A stretch of DNA of 6,630 nucleotides from an uncultured Coriobacteriia bacterium (GTDB lineage: Bacteria > Actinomycetota > Coriobacteriia > Coriobacteriales > QAMH01). The stretch is taken from NCBI GenBank assembly GCA_902478425.1, contig CABSKV010000077.1:1-6630 (forward strand). The letters run 5' to 3'. Numbering within the stretch: the first letter of the stretch is position 1; every line of letters begins with the position of its first letter. Under the pieces are notes generated by a model. It saw only the letters and a list, made by a program, of their open reading frames with translations, was not told where the DNA came from and did no database searches. This document shows, piece by piece, positions 1 to 5,468 of the stretch. Position numbers and translations under genes: made by a program.

Positions 1-733
1 AAGCCGTGAGCACGACGCCGTTCGAGCCATGACCCTCGGCATGGTTGTCGTCATAGCACTTGACCAGCGACTTGAGGGACTTCTTGCGGCCGCGGGCGAC
101 GCCCGTGAGCGCGAGGGCCCCGTCGAGGTCGAACGCGAGCAGCGGCTTGATGTTGAGCTTGGTGCCGATGGTGGCTGCCGCCGCCGGGATACGGCCGCCG
201 CGGCGCAGGTATTCGAGCTCGTCGACCGTGAACAGGCAGTTCACGAACCAACGCGCCTCCTCGGCCCATGCCGCGAGCTGCTTGGCGGTCAGGCCGCGAT
301 TGCGCTGGTTGATGGCCTCGTAGGCGAGCAGGCCCTCGGCGATCGACGCGAGCTTGGTGTCGATCACGTATATCTCGAAATCGGGATATTGCTCCCTGAT
401 GTCATCGACGACCTGCTCGACGAGGCCGAAGGTGCCCGAAAGCGCGGAGCTGAAGCCGAGGTACACCGTCGGCGTGCCATCCTTGGCGTAGGCCTCGAAG
501 CGCTCGGTGATCTCGGAGACGGGAACCTGCGCCGTGCCCGAAACCTCGCCCTTGCGCATGCGGTCGTAGAATTCCTTGGCGGTCATGCTCTTCCACATGT
601 CGTCGAAGTGCTCGCCATCATTCATGTTGAACGGAAACTCGAGGAGGTCGACCTTGGCGTTGTCGATGATCTCGACCGGAAGGTCGCAGCACGAATCGAG
701 AACCAATCGGCACTTGATCTTGTCATCTGTCAT
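1..733 (-). CDS. DegV family (FakB-like) fatty-acid-binding protein, C-terminus cut by window edge
   Basis: DegV-fold proteins bind a long-chain fatty acid; characterised FakB members present it to the kinase FakA for phosphorylation and phospholipid synthesis. The visible 244 residues read without a stop to the left edge, against a usual ~280, so only the C-terminal end is missing. Family marks seen are VLDSCCDLP (about 11-19), SGTAQVPVSE (65-74, the usual T-S-Q-P/V site), SSALSGT (95-101, the fatty-acid head-group loop), VIDTK (123-127) and the very characteristic FTVDELEYLRRGGRIP (168-183), followed by GTKLNIKPLL. The ATG start is backed by an AAGGAG with 7-nt spacing. It lies 46 nt after pncB on the same strand and is probably co-transcribed. 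Family assignment is firm. The specific ligand, and whether a FakA partner exists, cannot be told from this window. Confidence 0.93.
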   Translation of the reverse strand, partial: MTDDKIKCRLVLDSCCDLPVEIIDNAKVDLLEFPFNMNDGEHFDDMWKSMTAKEFYDRMRKGEVSGTAQVPVSEITERFEAYAKDGTPTVYLGFSSALSGTFGLVEQVVDDIREQYPDFEIYVIDTKLASIAEGLLAYEAINQRNRGLTAKQLAAWAEEARWFVNCLFTVDELEYLRRGGRIPAAAATIGTKLNIKPLLAFDLDGALALTGVARGRKKSLKSLVKCYDDNHAEGHGSNGVVLTA

Positions 734-740
734 CGGATGT

Positions 741-746
741 CTCCTT
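741..746 (-). promoter_or_regulatory. Ribosome binding site of the DegV-family gene
   Basis: The minus strand reads AAGGAG followed by 7 nt and then the ATG at 733. This good Shine-Dalgarno match fixes the start codon and lies in the short gap after pncB. Confidence 0.8.
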
Positions 747-753
747 ATCATCT

Positions 754-776
754 ACGGACGCACGTGCGCGCGCCGT
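754..776. repeat. Small palindrome / hairpin in the pncB-DegV gap
   Basis: A perfect 10-bp palindrome, CGCACGTGCG, sits at 759-768. It is flanked by ACGG (754-757) and CCGT (773-776), which can extend a hairpin with unpaired bases between. It begins a few bases after the pncB stop. No U-run follows on either strand, so it is not a canonical intrinsic terminator. It could be a 3'-end stabilising hairpin, a protein site, or chance in GC-rich DNA. Confidence 0.35.
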
Positions 777-779
777 GTT

Positions 780-2240
780 CTAATCATACAGCGAGCTGTT
801 CCTGCCCGTCGCGATAACGATGTCATCGCGCTTCTTGAAGAGCGTGCGCTCGATGCCGCATGGGTACTCGTGCGGATTCATGAAGCGCTTGATCGAATCG
901 TCCAGCAGCGTGAGCTGCTCCGCGCGGCGTGCCCGTGCACTGCGGGCGGTCAAATCGGTGGCGATGACCTTGCCGTCCTTGACGATGGGCTTGAGCAGCG
1001 TCTCGAAGCGCCCCTCCATCCTCTTGCGGCGTGTCGCGTCCAGCGGGTCGACGATGATCGCCGTCTCGGGCACGCCGTCGTTCACGTCGAAGATGAGGTC
1101 GCCGGCAAGACGGCCCTCGTCGTCATAGTAGCGGCGCACGTCGAGCACGCCGGGAATGGTGCGCTTGTAGAGCTGCTCGGAAATCTTGAGGCGCGGAACC
1201 CATGCGCTATCGCCCGGCTCGCGAATGGCCGAGAGCTTGTAGACGCCGCCGAGCGCGGGCTGGCCATAGGCTGCGGCCAGGTGCGTGCCGACGCCGAGGG
1301 CCGTGTACTGGGCCTTCTGCTCGTTGAGCGACATGATGGTGTATTCGTCGAGGTCATTGGAGAGCACGATGCCCACATCGAAGAATCCCGCCTTGTCGAG
1401 CATGCTGCGTGCCATCTTGGAAAGCCACGCCAAGTCGCCCGAGTCGATGCGTATGGCTTGCAACTTGTGGCCCTTGCGCTCGAGCTCGCGCGCGACGATG
1501 ATGGCGTTCGCCACGCCCTGCCTGACGTCGTAGGTATCCACGAGCAGCGTGCAGTTGTCGGGCATCTCGGCCGCGTACGCCCTGAAGGCGGTGAGCTCGT
1601 CCGGAAACGACATGACCCACGAATGCGCATGGGTGCCGCCAACCGGGATGTCGAAGCACTTGCCCGCGAGCACGTTGGCAACCGAGGCACATCCGCCCAC
1701 GTAGGCGGCGCGCGACGATGACATCGCACCATCGGGGCCCTGGGCGCGGCGCAACCCGAACTCGGAGACGGGCCGTCCCTCGGCAGCCTGGCAGATGCGC
1801 GCGGCCTTGGTCGCGATGAGCGTCTGGAAGTTGACCCCGTTGAGGATGGCGGGCTCGAGGAGCTGGCACTGCAGCAGCGGGCCCATCACGCGTACGAGCG
1901 GCTCGCGCGGAAAGACGGGTGCGCCCTCTGGAACGGCGCTGATGTCGACCGAAAGCTCGAGCGTGCGCAGCCAGGCGAGAAAGTCCGGGTTGAACAGCGG
2001 CGTGCCAGCCGCCGTGGACAGTGACGCGAGGTATTCGATGTCGTCATCGGTGAAGCCGAAGCCGTCGATGAGCTCGGCGATCTGGTTGGCGCCGCAAAAG
2101 ACGCCGTAGCCGCCGCCGAAGGGGTTATCGCGATAGAACGAGTAGAAGCACGCCTCGGTATCGAGCTTGCCTTGCGACCAATAGCCCTGGGCCATCGTGA
2201 TCTCGTAGAGATCGGTCAACAACGTCATGTTGCGCGCCAT
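780..2240 (-). CDS. pncB: Nicotinate phosphoribosyltransferase
   Basis: This cytoplasmic enzyme makes nicotinate mononucleotide from nicotinate and PRPP with ATP hydrolysis, the entry step of the Preiss-Handler NAD salvage route. The 486-residue length fits the Gram-positive/human-type family. Motifs seen are the N-terminal TDLYEITMAQGYW (9-21), NFQTLIATKAARI (137-149), RRAQGPDGAMSSSRAAYVGG (164-183), GGTHAHSWVMSF (201-212, carrying His204 and His206 where the family's phosphorylated His is expected), IRIDSGDL (263-270, PRPP/phosphate site), SNDLDE (294-299) and GVGTHLAAAYGQPALGGVYKL (316-336). The first ATG is preferred over Met5 because an AGGAG lies 6 nt upstream of it. It starts 23 nt after ricT and looks intact. 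The function is well supported. Its place behind a replication/RNA-maturation cluster is probably operonic convenience rather than a shared pathway. Confidence 0.96.
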   Translation of the reverse strand: MARNMTLLTDLYEITMAQGYWSQGKLDTEACFYSFYRDNPFGGGYGVFCGANQIAELIDGFGFTDDDIEYLASLSTAAGTPLFNPDFLAWLRTLELSVDISAVPEGAPVFPREPLVRVMGPLLQCQLLEPAILNGVNFQTLIATKAARICQAAEGRPVSEFGLRRAQGPDGAMSSSRAAYVGGCASVANVLAGKCFDIPVGGTHAHSWVMSFPDELTAFRAYAAEMPDNCTLLVDTYDVRQGVANAIIVARELERKGHKLQAIRIDSGDLAWLSKMARSMLDKAGFFDVGIVLSNDLDEYTIMSLNEQKAQYTALGVGTHLAAAYGQPALGGVYKLSAIREPGDSAWVPRLKISEQLYKRTIPGVLDVRRYYDDEGRLAGDLIFDVNDGVPETAIIVDPLDATRRKRMEGRFETLLKPIVKDGKVIATDLTARSARARRAEQLTLLDDSIKRFMNPHEYPCGIERTLFKKRDDIVIATGRNSSLYD

Positions 2241-2246
2241 GTGCTT

Positions 2247-2251
2247 CTCCT
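2247..2251 (-). promoter_or_regulatory. Ribosome binding site of pncB
   Basis: The minus strand reads AGGAG with 6 nt before the ATG at 2240. This favours the first Met over Met5, which would be 18 nt away. Confidence 0.75.
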
Positions 2252-2263
2252 GCCTTGTGCGAA

Positions 2264-3730
2264 TTACTCGCTGGCCTTGCCCTCGCCCGACTTGCCCGAG
2301 CCGTTGCCTCCACCGCCACGACGCCTGCGACGACGCGGCTTGTTGCCCGAGCCGTTCGAACCGCCGCCCTGGGACGCATCTCCGCTGATGGTCGAGGAAT
2401 GCTGACCGGGACGTGGACGCGAAGAGCCCTGGCCCTTGTTCTGCGAGCTGTCCTTGGGCTGCGTGCCCTGGCCGTTTTGGCGCGGCTTGCCGTTCGAGCG
2501 CCTACGGCGGTTGCGCGAGCGGTTGCCGTTGCCCGAAGACTGGCCGTCCTTGGGGTCCGACGCATCCTTGCGTGCGGAATCGTCATGCTTGATCTCGGTG
2601 CCGTCGGTTGCCGATACGGAGCGGCGGCGCTTGCGCTCGTCGCGCGGCTTGGGCGCAGGTGACGAGGAGGACCCCCGCTTGCGCGGCTTGCGGCCGGAAT
2701 CGCCCGACGACGAGCCGTGCGAGGAGGAGCCCGACGAGCTGCGCTTGCGACGATGCACGCGCTCGAGGGAGCCGCCTTCGGCCGTGGCGTCGGCGAGGTT
2801 GGGGTCATCGGAGAAAAGCTTCTCGCCCATCATCGCGAGATTGCTGTCGTTGCTCAGCTCCTCCATGATCTTGTCGAAGTTCTCCTGCGAGATGTGGCAG
2901 GGGCGTATGCGCTCGCCCTCGCGCGGCACCTTGCCACCCGTGTCGAGCGCCGAGACGGGAAGCGTCAGGCTCGAGCCGTCCTCCATGCGCAGGCGCACGG
3001 TCTCGCGTGGCGTGTCGAACTCGACGACCTTGCCCATGCCCGCGGGCGTGTCGATGAGGGCATTCTTCTTGGGCGCGCGGCCCTTGAAGTCCTTGTACGC
3101 CTCGTATTCGTAGCGCAGGCAGCACATGAGCCTGCCGCACAGGCCGGAGATCTTCGTGGGATTGAGCGGAAGGTCCTGCTCCTTGGCCATGCGGATGCTC
3201 ACCGGCTGGAACTCGCCGCCCAGACGCGCGCAGCACAGCTCCTCGCCGCAGTGGCCCAGGCCACCGAGCATGCGGGCCTCGTCACGCGGACCGATCTGGC
3301 GCATGTCGACGCGCGTGTGGAACTCGGATGCCAGATCGCGCACGAGACCGCGAAAGTCGACGCGCTCCTCCGAGGTGAAGTAGAAGGTCGCATGGGACTC
3401 GTCGAACGAGAACTCGACCGCCGACGGGCTCATGTCGAGGTGGTTCTTCTCGACGAGGTCATGGAAGACGGCGAGTGCCTCCTGGTCATGTGCGGCGATC
3501 TCGTCGCTTTTGGCGAGGTCTTCCTCGGTCGCGATGCGGATGACGGGCTTGAGCGGCTTGGTGACCTCGGATTCGTCGACTTCGACGACATCGTGGGTGC
3601 ACAGGCCGATCTCCTTGCCCTTGCTTGTCTCGACCAGCACGTGGTCGCCCGCCTTGACATCGAGGCCGGCGGGGTCGAACCAATAGTCCTGGGACGCGTA
3701 GCGAAGTCGAACGGACGCTACTAGTGGCAT
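2264..3730 (-). CDS. ricT: RicT/YaaT PSP1-domain protein with long basic disordered tail
   Basis: RicT (YaaT) is a subunit of the RicA-RicF-RicT Fe-S complex, which in Bacillus subtilis works with RNase Y in mRNA maturation and affects sporulation, competence and biofilm formation. Residues 1-~305 form the conserved part. The N-terminus VASVRLRYASQDYWFDP and the VLVETSKGKEIGL segment (31-43) open it, and the PSP1 core follows. That core holds the Cys cluster GHCGEELCC (159-167) and SGLCGRLMCC (195-204): Cys161, 166, 167, 198, 203 and 204 are all present, as expected for cluster ligation. Bacillus RicT is about 275 residues, whereas this one has 488. The excess is a Ser/Arg/Gly/Lys-rich tail from about residue 321. 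The start overlaps the holB end by 10 nt, and AGGGAGG lies 4 nt upstream of the ATG. RicA and RicF are not in this window. Confidence 0.93.
   Translation of the reverse strand: MPLVASVRLRYASQDYWFDPAGLDVKAGDHVLVETSKGKEIGLCTHDVVEVDESEVTKPLKPVIRIATEEDLAKSDEIAAHDQEALAVFHDLVEKNHLDMSPSAVEFSFDESHATFYFTSEERVDFRGLVRDLASEFHTRVDMRQIGPRDEARMLGGLGHCGEELCCARLGGEFQPVSIRMAKEQDLPLNPTKISGLCGRLMCCLRYEYEAYKDFKGRAPKKNALIDTPAGMGKVVEFDTPRETVRLRMEDGSSLTLPVSALDTGGKVPREGERIRPCHISQENFDKIMEELSNDSNLAMMGEKLFSDDPNLADATAEGGSLERVHRRKRSSSGSSSHGSSSGDSGRKPRKRGSSSSPAPKPRDERKRRRSVSATDGTEIKHDDSARKDASDPKDGQSSGNGNRSRNRRRRSNGKPRQNGQGTQPKDSSQNKGQGSSRPRPGQHSSTISGDASQGGGSNGSGNKPRRRRRRGGGGNGSGKSGEGKASE
2267..2770 (-). other. Low-complexity, intrinsically disordered C-terminal tail of RicT
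   Basis: Residues ~321-488 of RicT have no fold signature. They consist of Ser runs alternating with basic blocks (RKPRKRG, DERKRRRS, NRSRNRRRRSNGKPRQNG) and end in a PRRRRRR-GGGG segment followed by NGSG/KSGEGKASE. Gly, Asn, Gln, Ser and Arg dominate, and hydrophobic residues are nearly absent. At DNA level, the 14-bp TTGCCCGAGCCGTT occurs twice (2292-2305 and 2343-2356), encoding NGSG-type repeats. This composition resembles RNA-binding RGG/SR-like tails, as seen on RNase E or DEAD-box helicases. RNA binding is inference from composition only. Confidence 0.8.
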
Positions 3731-4716
3731 AAAGCCTCCCTGATTTCTAAGAACATTGCGTCAATCGCAAGTTGTGGTGTCACATTATACGAGATGCGCG
3801 CAGCAGCCCCCTTGGCGGCGTCAAGTGCGCTCAGCAGGCCGGCGCTGCTCGTCGCCTGCGCGACGTATGCGGTCTGCGCGGCGCATTCGGGATACGCGAG
3901 CAGCTCGGAGCTACCCTCGCGCGTGATGAGGCAGTCGCGCAGCCACGCACGCGTGAGCGCGCAGAAGTCGAAGAGCGCCGCGCGCTCGTGCGCCGTCGCC
4001 TCGCGTTTGCCCGCAAGCTCGATCTGCTTCTTGGCGCCTTGCGAGAGGTAATCGTCGTACTTCTCGATGTAGGCCTCGGCGTCGAGGTCATCATCGCCCA
4101 TCGCCTCGGCTTTCTCGCGTGCGAGCTCGACGAAGCGCTTGGAGTTGCCGAGCAACGTGCGGTTGTCGCAGTTGCGCGCGAGTGCGTAGAGCATGTCGAA
4201 GGCCTGCGCGTTTCCGGCGCGGATGCCCGAGGCGGCGTTGAGCACGAGCACTTCGCAACGGCTACGCAGCGTCTCGAGCACGGCGGATTCGCTGTTGGCC
4301 ACGAGGATGCAGGTGACATCGTGCGGTGGCTCCTCGAGCGTCTTGAGGAAGGCGTTTGCCGGCGCTCCCGCCAGACGGTGGGCATCCTGGATGATGTAGA
4401 CCTTGCTCGTCGCGCGGATGGGGGCAAGCTCGGCATCGTGCGTGAGTTCGCGGATCTGCTCGACGAGATAGCCGTCCGCACCACCCGGCGTGTAGATGTG
4501 CAAGTCGGGATGGACACGGCGCAGGGCCTCGTCTTGCACCTGCGCATCGCCATGTGCGATGAGGCCGGCGGCAAAGCGCAGCGCGATATCGGCCCCCAGC
4601 CTGTCGTCGCCACCGGCGATGAGGTAGGCGTGCGTGGCACCGCCCGTGTCGTGCACGTGCTGCAGGTACGACGTCACCTGGTCTTGGCCGACGATATCGG
4701 CAAAGAGCTCGCTCAT
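3721..4716 (-). CDS. holB: DNA polymerase III delta-prime type clamp-loader subunit
   Basis: Delta-prime is the AAA+ stator of the clamp loader (with DnaX and delta) that places the beta clamp on primed DNA. The protein is 331 residues. It begins MSELFADIVGQDQV, the typical HolB/DnaX opening (F..I.GQ..V). VYIIQDAHRL (106-115) replaces Walker B, NAFLKTLEEPP (121-131) is the family hallmark, and SRC (152-154) carries the trans-acting arginine finger. The P-loop is degenerate (AGGDDRLGA, about 34-42, no GKS/T), which is usual for non-hydrolysing delta-prime. The zinc module normally inserted before HPDLH has no cysteines here (QVQDEALRRVHPDLH, 59-73). I chose the ATG at 4716 over an upstream ATG at 4749 because it has GGAGGAG 5 nt upstream and overlaps the tmk stop as ATGA. 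The end overlaps ricT by 10 nt, so translation is probably coupled on both sides. Confidence 0.92.
   Translation of the reverse strand: MSELFADIVGQDQVTSYLQHVHDTGGATHAYLIAGGDDRLGADIALRFAAGLIAHGDAQVQDEALRRVHPDLHIYTPGGADGYLVEQIRELTHDAELAPIRATSKVYIIQDAHRLAGAPANAFLKTLEEPPHDVTCILVANSESAVLETLRSRCEVLVLNAASGIRAGNAQAFDMLYALARNCDNRTLLGNSKRFVELAREKAEAMGDDDLDAEAYIEKYDDYLSQGAKKQIELAGKREATAHERAALFDFCALTRAWLRDCLITREGSSELLAYPECAAQTAYVAQATSSAGLLSALDAAKGAAARISYNVTPQLAIDAMFLEIREALCH
3735..3741 (-). promoter_or_regulatory. Ribosome binding site of ricT, inside the holB 3' end
   Basis: The minus strand reads AGGGAGG, then 4 nt, then ATG at 3730. The site lies inside the last codons of holB, which fits translational coupling. 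Confidence 0.75.
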
Positions 4717-5450
4717 GAGCGCTCCTCCGCCCCAGAATCCGCCGAACAAGACAAATGCCGCCGGGGCAGTTTTGTCTGGTTCTCCGCCCCGGCCCCTGCC
4801 GTGCTGAGCAAATCGGCGAGGTCGGTGCAGATGCGCTCGTGCACCTGCTCGACGCTGCCGTTGGCGTCGATGGCGTGCACGCGCTCGGGCTCTGACGCGG
4901 CAATCTCGTCGAAGCCGCCACGCAGACGCGCGCGGAAGGCATCGCCGGCGGACTCCATGCGATCGCCCGCGCCGTCGGCAGAGCGATTCTCGACGCGGCC
5001 GCGCGCAACATCGTCATCGAGCACGAGCAGCAGCGTGCGGTCGGGGTAGCGACCCCCGCAGGCCAGGTCGTTCGTGGAGCGCACGAGACTGGCACCGAGC
5101 TCGCGACCGTAGCCCTGGTACGCGAGCGTGGAGTCGGTGAAACGGTCGCAGACGACGACCTCTCCGCGTGCGAGCGCGGGTTCGATGACCTCGTCCATCA
5201 CCTGGGCGCGCGCCGCCTCGAAGAGCAGGAGCTCGGCAAGCGGCGTCATCGCGTCATCGTCCTTGTCGAGGAGCAGCGTGCGGATCTTCTCGCCCAGGCG
5301 CGTCCCGCCCGGCTCGTGCACGCGCAGTACCGTGAGGCCCTGCTGCTCGACCCAGCTGGCGAGCAGGTCTGCCTGCGTCGACTTGCCGACGCCGTCGTCG
5401 CCTTCGAGCGTGAGGAAGATGCCCTCGGTGCTATCTGGTTTGCTATCCAT
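4713..5450 (-). CDS. tmk: Thymidylate kinase with C-terminal extension
   Basis: This enzyme phosphorylates dTMP to dTDP with ATP, an essential step of dTTP supply. The 245 residues show the P-loop EGDDGVGKST (16-25), the substrate-binding EPGGTRLGEKIR (46-57), the CDRFTDSTLAYQGYGRELG block (101-119, the family's DRY-x-DSSLAYQG), and a LID with ENRSADGAGDRMES (154-167) followed by GDAFRARLRGGF. The P-loop has Gly20 where eukaryotic-type enzymes have Arg, and the LID carries Arg156 and Arg163, so it is the bacterial type II arrangement. Usual length is 205-215, and residues ~217-245 form an extra hydrophilic tail coinciding with an inverted-repeat element. No other start fits, because the upstream frame is closed by the topA TAG. 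The stop overlaps the holB ATG (ATGA). Confidence 0.96.
   Translation of the reverse strand: MDSKPDSTEGIFLTLEGDDGVGKSTQADLLASWVEQQGLTVLRVHEPGGTRLGEKIRTLLLDKDDDAMTPLAELLLFEAARAQVMDEVIEPALARGEVVVCDRFTDSTLAYQGYGRELGASLVRSTNDLACGGRYPDRTLLLVLDDDVARGRVENRSADGAGDRMESAGDAFRARLRGGFDEIAASEPERVHAIDANGSVEQVHERICTDLADLLSTAGAGAENQTKLPRRHLSCSADSGAEERS
4722..4728 (-). promoter_or_regulatory. Strong ribosome binding site of holB, inside the tmk 3' end
   Basis: The minus strand reads GGAGGAG with 5 nt before the ATG at 4716. It decides the holB start and falls within the last codons of tmk. Confidence 0.82.
4744..4782 (-). repeat. Long inverted repeat (hairpin 2) in tmk 3' end upstream of holB
   Basis: The sense strand runs GAAC-C-AGACAAA-AC-TGCC, a 5-nt loop CCGGC, then GGCA-TTTGTCT-T-GTTC. 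Paired blocks are 4744-4747 with 4779-4782, 4749-4755 with 4771-4777, and 4756-4759 with 4765-4768. That is 15 base pairs with one mismatch and a two-base bulge. It encodes residues ~223-236 of the tmk extension and ends about 16 nt before the holB Shine-Dalgarno. No U-run follows, so a simple intrinsic terminator is unlikely. Confidence 0.7.
4760..4793 (-). repeat. Alternative inverted repeat (hairpin 1), overlapping hairpin 2
   Basis: GCCGGGGC (4760-4767) and GCCCCGGC (4786-4793) on the plus strand are perfect 8-bp complements with 18 nt between them. The arm at 4760-4767 is shared with the loop and inner stem of hairpin 2, so the two folds exclude each other in the transcript. Hairpin 1 would emerge first from RNA polymerase. 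The 9-bp CTCCGCCCC seen at 4782-4790 recurs at 4725-4733 beside the holB Shine-Dalgarno. Confidence 0.55.
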
Positions 5451-5462
5451 GCGGATGTGGTG

Positions 5463-5466
5463 CTCC
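5463..5466 (-). promoter_or_regulatory. Weak, distant ribosome binding site of tmk
   Basis: The best Shine-Dalgarno-like string in the 18-nt topA-tmk gap is GGAG, 12 nt before the ATG at 5450. This is further than normal and suggests that tmk relies on ribosomes finishing topA. Confidence 0.4.
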
Positions 5467-5468
5467 GT

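Noticed and set aside
576..1721. 381-residue open frame on the plus strand opposite pncB and the DegV start
   Set aside because: It is antisense to pncB, whose motifs are unmistakable, and has no motif or ribosome binding site of its own.
2255..2662. Ala/Leu-rich, membrane-like open frame on the plus strand
   Set aside because: The hydrophobic pattern is a direct result of reading the complement of the Arg/Gly/Ser-rich RicT tail.
2125..2808. 227-residue minus-strand open frame overlapping the ricT tail and pncB start
   Set aside because: It is a frame-shifted reading of the low-complexity tail with Arg/Ala/Thr-rich composition and no start signal. RicT and PncB explain the region.
2717..3724. 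335-residue open frame on the plus strand opposite ricT
   Set aside because: It is the complement of the conserved RicT core. Its composition is the typical shadow pattern.
4717..4749. Upstream ATG for holB (11 extra residues)
   Set aside because: The added MFGGFWGGGAL does not match the family start. The downstream ATG has GGAGGAG at 5 nt and the ATGA overlap with tmk.
4744..4793. Intrinsic terminator between tmk and holB
   Set aside because: The stem is good but no U-run follows on the sense strand, and holB translation is tightly joined to tmk, so termination is not supported.
3772..5049. 425-residue open frame on the plus strand opposite holB and tmk
   Set aside because: It is antisense to two clearly recognisable genes, has Ala/Arg/Leu/Val-rich composition without family motifs, and is expected from GC-rich codon use.
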